A DNA stretch of 64,000 bases from Paracentrotus lividus (Eukaryota; Echinodermata; Echinoidea; Camarodonta; Echinidae): assembly GCA_940671915.1 (NCBI GenBank), contig CALNVZ010003432.1, positions 6,385,128 to 6,449,127 on the forward strand, in the 5' to 3' direction. Shown piece by piece: positions 44,311 through 56,659 of the stretch. Both the position numbers and the translations under genes were made by a program. The notes under the pieces were generated by a model. The model searched no databases and was not told where the DNA came from. It worked only from the letters and a program-made list of their open reading frames with translations. Every line of letters starts with the position of its first letter. Position 1 is the first letter of the stretch.

Positions 44311-45649
44311 GCCTGCCTAGATGCAAAACTTGAGCAGGATTCAACTTGTACTTCTTGAACATCAATGTCAGTGGATGAAACACCGCTGCCATCTAAACGG
44401 ATTGCTAGCAGGTAGACGGACCTCTGTACAGTGTAGCATAAGATATCCTCTGTGTTATTATCGATAGATAATTCACCTTCGGGCGAGAGGACCGTCTGGC
44501 ATTCCTGACGAAGAACCCATTGCTGGAATCCAGGGAACTTCAAAGAAAAAAAAAGTAACAAAGATACATGGTGACATCGTTTTGAGGACAGCATTTTTTT
44601 TCATCGTGCAGTAGAGCATATCGTAACCTCCCCCCCCCCCACAAAAAAAAAAAAAAATCGACAAACTTGCGGGCTGTTATCTATTTTCCCGTTTAATCCC
44701 TGACAACTATCGTATATCCCATATACTTATCGGCAACTGCTGCCCATACTTGTACAGTAGTATAATGCGAAGAATATTTTGGGAGGGCTGCGCGGATTTA
44801 TTTTTATTTTAATTTTTTTTTTTTTTTTGTTGTTGTAATGTAAGAAATGTTTGAACACCAAAAACTCCAAAGAATAAAATCAATCTCTACCAGAACTGAT
44901 GATTTTTCACATCCAAGATTTTGTCAGGGCAGTTAAAAGAGGGGATACCCTCTACCGTCCGACCCCCCTTGTAGCTGTTGATCAGACAAATTTTCACTGG
45001 GGCAGAGAGGTATTAGCAACAGTAATTCAGTCTAACTGTTTAAACGGAATGGGATGATTAATCGCCCCTCTCTCAGTAACCAATACTTGCAGGACTTTCC
45101 GCAGTGATACATCTGATCATTCCATTTAATTAATTGAGCTTTATCATTATTTCTTACCTGAACAATCTGTAATGGTTCATCATCAGTATTGAATGCTGTG
45201 ATGAGTAACTCCATGATGTTCTCAACAGGACAGATGAACCTATCACCTACAGCAGATCGTAGATTACGGCCAACAACAGTGCTGTCCGTTATAGTGGAAG
45301 TGGTAGGGGTGGTGGGATCCTCCTCCCACCGAAGAGAATCATAAACGGGTTGGTTCCGCCCGAATCCGCCATAGACCGCCAAGATCCGTTCCTGTTGCTC
45401 AGGTGTGAATTCAGTAACAATTGGTTGCTGGTTTTGGTAGGTTCTTGTCTTGTTAGCACGGAAAGCGGCGATTAATTCGTTGGCATTGGCAATCTGAGTT
45501 TGTTGAGATTGTTGTAGAGGGGTAGTGGTTGGGGCAGGAGCCGGAGGGGTACGGCAACATCCCAAGAGAGGCACCGCTAGGAGAACCTCGGCTACCGCGA
45601 TGGTTACCACATACTTCAAGAGCTTACAAGGTTGTAGCCACGTCGTCAT
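44268..45649 (-). CDS. Secreted pro-protein, Spaetzle/trunk-like cystine-knot candidate
   Basis: Two exons, 45649-45158 and 44537-44268, join in phase 0 (donor CAG|GTAAGA, acceptor TTTGAAG) for 253 residues. I chose the ATG at 45649 because it begins a signal peptide (hydrophobic 10-32, ending LLAVPLLGCC); an in-frame ATG at 45703 would add 18 residues. A Pro/Thr/Gln-rich pro-region follows, then RNLR (128-131), a furin-type site, then FICPVENI (Cys140), QFPGFQQWVLRQEC (Cys177), LCYTVQRSVYLLAI (Cys198) and QVQ/VESC (Cys232). Pro-region, cleavage site and the Cys/Tyr pattern are reminiscent of Spaetzle/trunk/neurotrophin-like ligands, but only four cysteines are present, so the fold is tentative. 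Residues 239-253 are encoded by a transposon end. Confidence 0.7.
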
Positions 45650-45769
45650 GTTGCTGGTCTTCTCGTTTAATTTCGACGAAAACTTGATGAAAACGAGAAG
45701 CAAGTTGAAGATTCAATTTCCCAATTTTACATGTAGTTTTTTCATTTATTACACAAAGATACTCTAATT

Positions 45770-46960
45770 ATTGCTTATTATATCATTAACGTATCAGGTC
45801 GGTTTGAATTTACAAATTTAAAATCATTATGCGGCCACCGATCACCTCTCTTACAGGTGCCCGACTTGGACGTTCTTTAAAATAAAGAGAATTTGTTGTT
45901 ACTTCCAAAAACATAAAGGCCAACTTTTCGTGACTTTTTACATTATTCATGATCTGATTTTTTTTTCAAATATAAATGTGAATCAATTTCCATGAATTGG
46001 TATGACGTTGTTTAAAAGGATGCCAATGAATTTGTATAGTATGCATGTGTATATATTGATTATTTTGTATAATGGTTTTCTATATTTTCTGTGTTATTGC
46101 AACAGGGCCTCATGGAAGACCACCTACATTGGTGATAATGTGCCACCATGAATAATCAATAAATGATTGATGAAATCAATAAATAAATGAATAAAGACTT
46201 AATATCATAGCAATAAGGCCCAGGAGGTATAATATTTTCGAAGGAAAAAAAGAAAGATATATGAGTGAGATACAAACATTTAACAGCGAGTTAATAACGA
46301 TCTTGCTGCATTATTTATTTTTTTCCCGAACGAGTACAGCCATTAATTTTCAAAGAAGTCAAAATTTTCAATTAAATGTCGGCTGAAACAAACGGATCCA
46401 GGATTGAAATTAGAGGGGGGGGGGGGGCATCGCCCAAAAATTGTCAGATTTTCAATTAATCGTTTTCAAGTTATAGGGGCTTGCGTCACATGACGCCTCT
46501 TGCAAGCTCGGGGCAAAATAAGTGCACATTTACACACACTATAATTAAAGTTGGGTCAAAAATGGAAAAATTATGTCAAAATACCAATTAGGACAAATTT
46601 TTTAACAATATAAAGTAATACTCACATTCATCTGTGCTGGATTACAGAAGTTGTACCTGTCAACCTAAATGAAGACCATTGCATATAATAAGCCCTGTTT
46701 TGTAGTTATGTCTGCGTATTATAAAATTAAACGTCACATATTTTATCTAGTAAAATAATTTTTTTTCAACTATGCTGAATAAATCGAACCCTTATACAAA
46801 TAGGATGTGGTTAATCTCTATTGTTGCTAGGAAATGTTCCATAAGGTGCATGGTTGACTAGTTTGGCGACTAGTTTGGCGAATATTATGATTCATCTCAA
46901 TATAATGCTTGAGATTCGCTGATGTATGAAAGAAACGGGAAAGAAGAGAAGATAAAGAGA
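45770..46960. other. No gene seen
   Basis: AT-rich intergenic sequence. A GGATCCAGGATT..GGGGGG element end lies at about 46392-46430. Confidence 0.5.
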
Positions 46961-46963
46961 GAA

Positions 46964-47053
46964 AAGAGAGAGAGAGAGAGAGAGGGGGGGGGCGGAGCGT
47001 TATTGAAAGTGGAGGGGCTGCCCGCGGACCCTGAGAGAGAGAAAGAGAGAGAA

Positions 47054-47106
<53 letters not shown>
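46964..47106. repeat. (GA)n tracts with G runs
   Basis: Two GA-rich blocks around GGACCCTGAGAG; both end in poly-G. Confidence 0.9.
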
Positions 47107-47107
<1 letters not shown>

Positions 47108-47296
47108 TCGGAGTTACAAGGGGATATATAAAAAGAGGATTTTTAATATTAAGTCCCCATTTCATTTATTATATTATATATCATTAATAATCAATTTTTG
47201 TTATGCAGTTTAAGAATTATTTTATAAATGGTATGATTCAATGTCATGGTGTTATCATGGCTATGTTGAACTATTGTTATGATTTCTTTGGAAGCA

Positions 47297-47510
47297 GGCG
47301 CGGATACAGTGCCCCCCCCTCCCCCCCCCCCAAAAAAAAAAAAAAAAAAAAAAAAAAAATAGCTTGTCGCTCGGCAGAGTGACGTGGAAAAAAAAATATG
47401 ATGTAGTCCTACCTTTTTACTCGCCGGGTGTGACGGGGAAAATAGATTTGGTGTACAAAAATATGAAATTCAATCTTGCCCCCCCTCCTCTTGAAAATCC
47501 TGGATCCGCC
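47297..47510. mobile_element. Short GGATCC-family element
   Basis: GGCGCGGATACAGTGCCCCC on the left, a poly-A core of about 27 bases, and CCCTCCTCTTGAAAATCCTGGATCCGCC on the right in inverse orientation. Confidence 0.6.
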
Positions 47511-48147
47511 ATTGGAAAGTGAAAAATAAAATGGATTGATTGATTGGTTGATTGATTGATTGATTGGGGAGGGTAGTAAGAGGAGAGAGAGAGAGAGATT
47601 ATGGAGATCCGATATTAGAGTTCCAGTGTAGTTCATGCAAGCTATACTGCTTCTGTCTTTTTCTCAGCAGTTGTTAATAAATTTTCTTTCAATCAATTCG
47701 AGATCTCTTCAGTAACTTTCATTTTGTTAATTCATTTTCGCGCTTTCATTACAAAACAATATTAAAAGAGTGTCAAATTAAGTTGCTATCGTTTGAATCA
47801 AGTCAAGTAAAACGTTAAATAATAACGCACATATTTATATACGTTAATAATATTTTGCAGGTCAATGCGGTTTCCATGGTAATCTCTCCACTTCAGCAAT
47901 TGCACTGATTTCACGTTTTGAATGACTGCTGTAAATAAGAAATTAATGAACTGTCTTAATGCTCACACTCCAAATGAAAATGGATTTTCCAAATACGTAA
48001 TTAGATTTATAACAGTCAATATTTTTCATTAAATGGGCTTTTAAGGTGACTTTCTATCGCAGATGAATCGGACCTTGATCCTCAATCAGTCAGGAACCTT
48101 ACCCCAATTATAAAATCTAGACACAATTGTTTTATTACCTTTCTATT

Positions 48148-48153
48148 CTTCTC

Positions 48154-48222
<69 letters not shown>
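48148..48222. repeat. (CT)n microsatellite
   Basis: About 75 bp of near-perfect CT. Confidence 0.95.
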
Positions 48223-48226
<4 letters not shown>

Positions 48227-48266
48227 TTTATCTTAGTTCTTTCCGCCTTTCGGCCTGTCCCTTCCA

Positions 48267-48459
48267 GGCGCGGATCCAGGATTTTCCAGAGGGGGGGGGG
48301 GGGGGGGCAACTTTGAAAAAAAAAATCTTTTCGAGTGGAGCGAGCAAAACGAGCGCGAAGCACTAGTTTAACATTCCCGATATATGGGCCTATACTGACC
48401 TAAAACGAGGAATTTAAACAAGTTTAATTTATTCCTGTGGAAACAGTAAAATATATACT

Positions 48460-48506
<47 letters not shown>

Positions 48507-50446
48507 GTATATTTTGAACAAAACTTAATTGATGTGAATATGTATTCTAAATTGCCACCATGAGAAGAAAAATTTGAGGTAAAAATCTGAGTTAATTGTG
48601 CATTATATATCCTAATAAATTGGTATCTGCGAGCGCGAAGCGCGAGCCGAAAGTTTTGAGCTCAAAATTTGAGTTATTTGTGCATTATGATTTAGTATCC
48701 GCGAGCGCGAAACACGAGCCCAAAATTTGGGGTTTTAAAAGATATATGAAATAAATAAAAGGGCCTACTATTAATTTTTTTTTTTTAGATAATTGTGTAT
48801 TATAGACCTTATTCAGAATGAAGACTATTTTATTTGTGCATTATGATTTAGTATCAGACATGTCAGCGAGCGCGAAGATATATGGAATAGATAAAGGGGC
48901 ACTTTCTAATATTAAGAATCGTAGATAATTGTGTATTATAGACCCTATTTAGTATTCCAGCGAGCGGCGAAGCTGCTCTGGAGCCCGGCCACCGCCTCCG
49001 AAAAAAATTTTATGGGGTTTTAAAAGATATATAGGGGGCGGGCGGTTTTGGTGGGCGGTTTTGGTGGGGGGTTTTTAAAAATTGGGGTTAAAAGAATAGA
49101 AATGAATAAAGGGACACTTTCTAGCATTAATATTTAAGATAATTGTGTATTATCAATTATAGACCCTATTTAGTATCCGCGAGCACGGGGGCGGGTGGGG
49201 CGGCGGGGGGCGCGGCCCGGGAACGGCTTATAAGCGCGAGCCGAAAATTTGGGGTTTTAAAAGATATATAGAATGAATAAAGGGACACCTTTCTAGCATT
49301 AATAATTTTAGATAATTGTGTATTATCAGATTATAGACCCTATTTAGTATCCGCGAGCACGAAGCGCGAGCCGAAAATTTTGGGCTTTAAAAGATATATG
49401 GAATAAATAAAGGAGCACTCTCTAGTATTAAAAATCGTCGATAATTGTGTATTATAGACCAAATTTAGTATCCGCGAGCGCGGAGCGCGAGCTGAAAATT
49501 TTGAGGTAAAATTTTGAGTTAATTGTGTATTATATACCCTACTAGATTGGTGTCTGCGAGCTTGAAGCGCGAGCCGAAAATTTGGGGTTTTAAAAGATAT
49601 ATAGAATGAATAAAGGGGCACTTTTTAGCATAAATAATTGTAGATAATTGTGTACTAAAGACCGTATTTAGTATCCGCGAGCGCGAAGCGCGAGCCGAAA
49701 ATTTTAGGTTTTAAAAGATATATGCAATAAAAAAAGGGGTACTTTCTAGTATTAATTTTTTAAAAAAATAATTGTGTATTATAGACCCAATTTAGTATCC
49801 GCGAGCGCGAAGCGTGAGCTGAAAATTTTGAGTTAATTGTGCATTAGGCCTATATACCCAACTAAAATGGTAGGCCAATGTGCGAGCGCGAACCGAAAAT
49901 TTTTAGCTCAAAATTGGAGTTATTTGTGCATTACGGTTCAGTATCCGCGAGCGCGAAGCGCGAGCCGAAAAGTTGGGTTTAAAAGATATATGGAATTAAT
50001 AAAGGGGCACTTTCTAGTATTCCCAAGAGGCCGACTATTTTCCATGGAGGCCGAGGGCCCACTAGGCCGAGGGTCCACGAGGCCTCTTTTCTTTGTGAAA
50101 TTTTGAAATTTTAGTTTTATATATTTTTTCCTTATTTTTACTTTTCGTCAGTAATGTATTTCTGTTTCTTAAAAAATGAGAAAATCGGCCGCGTGGACCC
50201 TCCCCCACATTAAAGGCCTTAGTTAAGGTCGTTTAGAACCCAATTAGGCCTATTTCGCGCTTCTTATTGAATAAAGTTTTGCGAATATTGTACAAACGTC
50301 GGGCTTTATTCTCTTTTCTCTCTTTCTTTTTCTCTTTTCTCTCCTCTTTTCCCCTTCTTTCTCCCCTTTTCTCCTCCTTTTTTTTTTTTTTTTTTTTTTT
50401 TTTGGTGGGGGGGGGGGGGGGGGGGGGCCCGCCCTGGATCCGCGCC
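48267..50446. mobile_element. 2.2-kb GGATCC-ended element containing a 135-bp tandem array
   Basis: Left end GGCGCGGATCCAGGATTTTC then poly-G; right end poly-G then CCTGGATCCGCGCC. The inside (about 48570-50020) has roughly ten units with GTATCCGCGAGCGCGAAGCG, CCGAAAATTT, GGTTTTAAAAGATATATGGA, GGGGCACTTTCTAGTATTAA and AATTGTGTATTATAGACC. It could also be two abutting elements. No coding region. Confidence 0.7.
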
Positions 50447-51060
50447 TGCCTTCTCTCAATCTTTTCCGACAGTGTGCATTACATTGTTGTTGTATACTCT
50501 TCATTATATTTGAGTATCTTGTATTGTTCATGTAATTTTGTTTGTATTGTTCTTATACTAGTATTGCATTGCGTTTACTTTGTTTGCTGCCAGTGAGGGC
50601 AATTTTGATTATTCTTATGATACTGACTAAAATAAATGAATCTGAATCTGAATCTGACTCTGAATATTAATATTTTATATTTCAAAATATGCAAGTCAAA
50701 GTAGCCTACCTAACAAAACACTCACTTTAAAAAAAAAACAGTGAAGGAAGGAAGGGAGAAAATTTTATTTCTTTTATTCATTCAACCATCAAACAGGCAA
50801 ACAAAGCAATATTAAAGATTCACTAATATACAAAATTGATGGTCTTGAAAAAGCAATGGTTACAAAAAGGGGTCACCACAGTATAAGAACACATGCAAGT
50901 TATATTATATCAAATTAGATTAAAGTAAGTTAAAGAGAAGAAAATTCATTGAATTTTGCGACCCATTAACAATTTTGTATGAGACTCCAGTAGTCACCAT
51001 TGCATAACTTTTGTAATTTAACAGTGCACTTGGTGTTTTATGCTGACAACAGTGATCGCA

Positions 51061-51500
51061 TCAAATAAAATGGAACAATTAGAAAACATTTTTTTCTGAT
51101 GATGATTAGTCACAACCAGGTAATGCTTGGTATTTTCATAAAGCAGGAAAAAAAAAAGCTTTCTTCTTCATTTTTGTTTTCATCTCATTTGGGTGCTGTA
51201 CATAGTTTTCCGGCTACAATCGATAAAAATGATTTTGCTCACACCGTGCCTTGCCTTTGTCATGTTTGTATAGTTTTCGAACATAATGATGAACAAAATG
51301 AAGGTAAAAGAACAATGGGTTTGTGTAAAGTTAATTCTCTTGTCTTCAATATAAAAATAGCATAACTTTTGTTCTACACAAGCAAATTATTTCAAATAAA
51401 TTGCAACAGCAAAGAAACTATATTGGCTTTAATTTGATACCATATATACATAACATTTGGAAATATTTCATACCTAATTCCCCCCCAACTGTATTATATT
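51061..51500. repeat. Diverged copy of the 53371-53796 element
   Basis: It shares TCAAATAAAATGG.ACA, TTTCATAAAG.AGG, CATTTGG.TGCTGTA, GCATAACTTTTGTT and ATTGGCTTTAA..TG.TACCA with 53371-53796 in the same order. Confidence 0.7.
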
Positions 51501-52587
51501 TATACAGATTATATTATGATATATACAATGTTAACTAAAACTGAAATTATTCCTATACGTGATTGCATGGTTAATTAAAAGAATATCTAAATTGGCATTA
51601 TCATAGTTTTAAATTATATCGTATTGCTGTTTTGATTTCGAAATGACTGGGCATTTATTTTATTTGCTCAAGTTAAACAGGTTGTAATTGTTTCAGTGAT
51701 CAATTATAAACCGAATAATAATACATAAGAAATTGTTGTATTCACACAGACATTCACAGAATCATATTTGTTTAAAATGTTGAACACAGATACAAATAAT
51801 GAGGTACAAACACAACTATCACATTTTTTAAAAGTTGCAAACAATGAAATTTCTATGTTGAAATACGAAGAAAATATTATCTTTCAAGAGAGCTTAAACA
51901 TTAATGTAGTCTCAACTGAACATATGTAATGAAACTCATAATTAAATGATTAAGATTTTTTTATTTGTAAACTTAAACATCATAATTATGTGATACAAGT
52001 AAGTCAAATTCTTAAAACATTTACTTGTTACACTCTTCTCTTTCAGGCAATACGATTTTACACCTCTTATATTAGCCTAGTAAACATGTTTTTATTTATT
52101 TATTTTTTTTATTTTTTTTAATGGTTCTCTAATCCTACACGGGACAGTTTACACAGAGGTTGTTGTAATTATGCCAATTAATAACAATATTTTATATGCA
52201 CATTACGCTATACAGATTAGAATTCGTTCGTATCTGAGCTATTTACTCGATAAATATTAATACAAGCATGACAAGCCCGGTAATCCCAATCAGGCTGCCC
52301 CACACAGTCTCTCAGTGGAGGGCTATCGAATATCAAAATACAGAGAAAATAACACAGTGATATGTGAAAAATGCGCTTCGAATATCTGAATAATCATGTT
52401 TACATGCTCAAATTCTTGAGAAAAAAATGTCTGACTTATCCATCAGTGTGTACCTTATCGAATATAATGTAACTAACACACTTTGAGCTAATATACAAGC
52501 ATATTACTTATATCAACATTACTTAGTAACTACAAATCGCCGCCGTATGAAAAGATGCATAATGTTTATAACTATATTTAAATTAGC
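51500..52587. other. No gene seen
   Basis: AT-rich intergenic sequence with a short TTTATTTT tract near 52085-52125. Confidence 0.5.
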
Positions 52588-53361
52588 AGTGGAAGGTTTC
52601 AACAGTGCTGCAAGTATTCTTTCTTGAGGTTATGAGTGGTCCTGAAAAGGACCTATACTGTAAAAAAATATTTGTATTTTTACAGCAAATCTGCTGTCAC
52701 CAGTGTCGCCATAAAAAATGTAATTCAAAAAACACTTTTGTTGTAAATTTCTCCTGCAAATAATTACATGAGAAATACAAAATATATATCAGGAGTAACA
52801 CATTTGTTCCGTTTTAACCAAAATACGTAAGCTTTAGAACTGTACTGATTTTTTTTCCTCCTCTTTCATAAATTCTTAGAGGAGAAATTTACAGCAATAC
52901 TGTTTTTTTTAATTACATTTTTTTATGGCGACTCTGCTGACATCACTTTGCTGTTTTTTTTTTTTTATTTTTTTTTTTTTTTTTTTTTTACAGTGTACCC
53001 CAATCTCGACGTTCGGAAAAAATCATTAGAGTTCTAAAGCTTACGTATTTGGTTAAAACGGAACAAATGTGTTACTCCTGATGTATATTTTGTATTTCTC
53101 ACGTAATTATTTGCAGGAAAAATTTACAACAAAAGTGTTTTTTAAATTACATCTTTTATGGCGACTCTGCTGACAGCAGATTTGCTGTAAAAATACAAAT
53201 AATTTTTACAGTGTATAATCAACTTTGACTCATTAATTCTCCTGAAGACGGTATATGAGAACATGCTCACCGAAACATCGAGATTGGGTATAGGTCCTTT
53301 TCAGGACCACTCATAACCTCAAGAAAGAATACTTGGTGCACCATGAAACCTTCCACTACTA
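52588..53361. mobile_element. 774-bp foldback with hammerhead-like motif in one arm
   Basis: The left arm (about 52588-52850) and right arm (about 53028-53361) are inverse: GGTTATGAGTGGTCCTGAAA/TTTTCAGGACCACTCATAACC, TTTTACAGCAAATCTGCTGT / ACAGCAGATTTGCTGTAAAA, and AAATACGTAAGCTTTAGAAC / GTTCTAAAGCTTACGTATTT. The right arm has about 75 extra bases with CTGAAGA..ACCGAAAC. Arrangement resembles the terminal repeats of Penelope-like retroelements, but no RT is present. Confidence 0.7.
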
Positions 53362-53370
53362 ATCGTTCTA

Positions 53371-53796
53371 CAGTCTGTGTCAAATAAAATGGTACAGTTG
53401 GAAAAAAAAAATTTAAGTATGAAAATTAATCACATTCTAAATGTTTGATATTTCCATAAAGTAGGGAAATCACGCTCTCTTCTGCATTTTTTTTCATCCC
53501 ATTTGGTGCTGTAGATAAAAACTGTACTTTGCGCATGCTTCTCTATGGGTTTCGCACATAATAGCCATGAATCCAGCGCACCGAGACAATATAGATGTGC
53601 ATTTCGATTAGCTCATCGCCGTACAAAATTTAGCATAACTTTTGTTTTACAAAAGCAAATTATACAAAACATAGTGCATCAGCGAGAAGAATCTGTTGGC
53701 TTTAAGTTGGTACCACATTCACACATCTTTTGAGAAGATATTTTACCTAAATAATTTTTTTTTCCGACTGTACCATTTTTTTTTTTACACAGACTG
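53371..53796. mobile_element. 426-bp Tc1/mariner-type MITE
   Basis: TA-CAGTCTGTGTCAAATAAAAT left; right end TGTACCATTTTTTTTTTTAC then ACAGACTG-TA. The inverted repeats extend about 40 bp. A diverged copy lies at 51061-51500. Confidence 0.8.
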
Positions 53797-53799
53797 TAT

Positions 53800-54672
53800 A
53801 CCACCAATGAATCCTTTAAAGCCAGTACGAACTAGCAGCCTTGTATAGCACCACCTCAAGTCCCCAACTACTCTATTCTGCCCCGATTCCTAACCCATAA
53901 TGCAACATCCTTATAGTGTAGTCCTATAATTCAGGCCAATTTGAATGAAAACACACCTTTTCACTAATGATAATTATGTTGCCAAGTAACAAAACACATA
54001 CTTTTCCCATCAAAGCATTTTATTTTCACAATACAAATAAAATTGTAGGTTAATTTTACACCGTCTTGTTAATAGTTATCTCAAAAAGTATACTTTAAGA
54101 CTAGCTATTTATAACACACAGTCAATGAGAGTACTGCTCAGTTTGCTCTCCCTTTAAATTATTAAATTGCTCTATTCTCAAAAATAAAGGGTCATTTGGG
54201 GCCATGTGCCATTCTGGATCAATTATCGCTATGCATCTACTAGGACCCCATTCGACCCGGAATGGTTCATGACCATATGGACCCAGAATGTGGGCATTTT
54301 GACCCTTCATTTTAGAACTACTAGAATTACTAAGTGTACTCATAAAGTTGTAATGAATAATTAAGTTACTACGTTTTATGACATGATTGTGACAATGATG
54401 ATTTTTTTTTCCTTTTCAACTTTTGTTAGGTCATTACGGAAAACATCAAAAACCATACACTTCAATTTTTTTTCTTATTTTCGATATCATAAGCAAGTGA
54501 GTAAACTTTTGAATGATTATAATTAAACCTTCTATTAAACAAAGGAGAATATTATAGCATAATAAAGTGTCTATATAAAGCTTCTCATCTAAATGAAATA
54601 TCAACTGACTATAATGCAAATGGTAAACTCCCAGATAAGATAGATTTGATTTTTTTTTAATTTGCCTCGATT
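53800..54672. other. No gene seen; 3' flank of the lectin gene
   Basis: AT-rich sequence; the part next to 54672 is probably 3' UTR of the lectin gene. Confidence 0.4.
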
Positions 54673-55001
54673 TCAAATCTCCTCGAAATAATTGCATCCA
54701 GCATATTTGGAAAAGTAACTAGCTCCAACGCTCTCTCTGGTTTCATCATTCAACTCGCACACACCATCTCGGAAATTGAACGATTTACATCCGGGTTCCT
54801 GCTGGCATTCCGCGGCGCAACGCACTTTGCTCTTGATTGACATCGTCTTCATCACGTGATCAGTGAGGCAGTGACCAATCAGCGGGTTGCCATTGTTGTC
54901 TCGGGCCATTGAGTAGAAACCTGATTTCTGACGGTCAGTCGGACTGGTTGTGGGTGATTCTGTCTGTGGTGGGTCTGTTGTTGGTTCTGCTAAAGGGGTA
55001 A
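54673..55001 (-). CDS. Lectin last exon (linker + PAN domain)
   Basis: 329 nt after acceptor CCTATAG, ending NYFEEI and stop. Confidence 0.9.
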
Positions 55002-56348
55002 CTATAGGAAAAGCGAGAGAAGAAGAACAAGAAAACAAGAACAAATTTGTTACATTTTTTTCTGTACTGCTTTTAAAACATTGATTTGATTAATCTGTTA
55101 ATCATGAAGGTTTTTATCTTACAATTTAATACTGAAATGTGAAGGTGTTGCATATCTTGAAATAAAGGCACACAATTAACGTCTTGACACAAAGTACGTT
55201 TGTATGAGGATTCCTGAAAATAGTAATTTTCATTTGATTTATTTTCGTGAGGCCTATACATGTATTTAAAAAAATTGCTTCTAGAAGCTAATAAATCTTT
55301 ATGTTACAATTTGAATGTACATCTGAAAAAAAAAAAGGAACTTAATCTAAAAATAAATACAAAAATGCAATTTTTAAAATATTATACACATTAGTATGCT
55401 GTCCATAATTTTTTGTTATTATGTTTACATAATAACACATTAAAACATAGAGTGTTTTAGATGAATAGTTATATTGATATTATTAATGATAATAACAATA
55501 CCCATTACCTTCACATATTGCAAAGGCCTGGAAGTTACAATCAACATCTTCTAACGCAATATTGGGAGTGTAATATACACAGTCGGCGGGGTCACCACCA
55601 GGGGCCGCGCTTTTGGGGTTCCCTGCCTTCCATAAACCTGAATCAATACAGATTGTACAGTGTTAGTCGACATAATCATGTGGCTAAAGCCAGACTCCTA
55701 CAGAACTAAATCAATGACCGGAAAGATAGTAGTAATAGTGATAATAATAACTATATTAATAATAATGATAATAATAAAAAATGATGATGATGATGATAGT
55801 AACAATAGTATTAACGTTAATAATGGTTGCAATATCATTATAAATTAAAACAAAAACAACAACAACGAATGATAATGACCATCGAAAAGGTCATCATTTC
55901 TCAAATATAGGGGTAGGGTGAATCGTTCATTCGGGTCAGTCATCCATCTTTTTCCCCTTTTTACCGGGGGGGGGGGCGAACCCTTGGATCCGCGCCTCTA
56001 AATAGATATGTACGTAATTTTGAAATTGCCTTTTCATCTTACCACTGTCATTCTCTAGCAGAGTTAAGTCTGTACAGAAGAATATTCCTTCCTGGAGCAG
56101 ATCGGGACACCCTACCCAGAAGGGATAGAGGTAGCCAAGTTTGCCAAAAATATACTGCTGAACGTAGTCTGAATTGCCAACCAATCCCTTCTCGTTCTCG
56201 TCATTCAAAACAATTGGAACTGACTGATCAAGATCCTTGCAAGCTGAAACGGCCTCTGGATACGACATCAAATCTTGCCCTGATCTACTTTGAGTAAACT
56301 TGTAACAACCGGGTCCTACGGAATCCCATCCTTCTGGACAAGCCCCCT
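54673..56348 (-). CDS. Secreted C-type lectin domain + PAN/apple domain protein, 5' end missing
   Basis: Three exons, 56348-56043, 55637-55509 and 55001-54673 (stop), join in phase 1 at each junction for about 253 residues. The first two form a C-type lectin-like domain: ACPEGWDSVGPGCYKF, a helix YPEAVSACKDL, FWVGCPDL, ADCVYYTPN and VDCNFQAFAICE. No EPN/QPD or WND calcium-sugar motif is seen, so classical Ca-dependent sugar binding is doubtful. A Thr/Pro-rich linker (PTTDPPQTESPTTSPTDR) leads to a PAN/apple domain with GHCLTDHVM, VRCAAECQQEPGCKSFNF, GVCELND and YAGCNYFEE (six Cys). The start exon with signal peptide must lie beyond 56348 and was not identified. Such lectins are common in echinoderm immunity; the role here is inferred. 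Confidence 0.88.
55509..55637 (-). CDS. Lectin exon 2 of those seen (CTLD C-terminal half)
   Basis: 129 nt with acceptor GATTCAG and donor GTAATG. It encodes LWKAGNPKSAAPGGDPADC and LEDVDCNFQAFAICE, giving the last two conserved CTLD cysteines. Confidence 0.9.
56043..56348 (-). CDS. Lectin exon 1 of those seen (CTLD N-terminal half)
   Basis: 306 nt with acceptor CACACAG and donor GTAAGA; enters and leaves in phase 1. Confidence 0.9.
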
Positions 56349-56659
56349 CTGTGTGATACAATTATTACAAAAGAAAATCTTATATAAATTCAGTGCGTAC
56401 CTGGATGAGAGGAGGGGGGGGGGGCAAGGGCATCGAATAAAAAGGTCCAGTTCAATTTATATGATGTTAAAAACTTGAGAAATGAATCATTTTAGAAAAA
56501 AAAAATAGTGTTTTTTTTTTTAAACTTTGACCTTATGTTTAGGTCAATTGTGTTAGCTGAAATCAAGACCAAAATTCTTTGTCCTATTAGTTGTATTATA
56601 TTCATCACCCCTGGCAACCAATATTAATAATATTATGTTAAACTTGATGCCATCAACAG

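Noticed and set aside
46827-47165. Ser/Leu-rich and Arg/Glu-rich open frames
   Set aside because: Both strands of (GA)n microsatellites.
50250-50596. Candidate membrane or Lys-rich proteins
   Set aside because: Translations of poly-T/CT and poly-G tracts at an element end.
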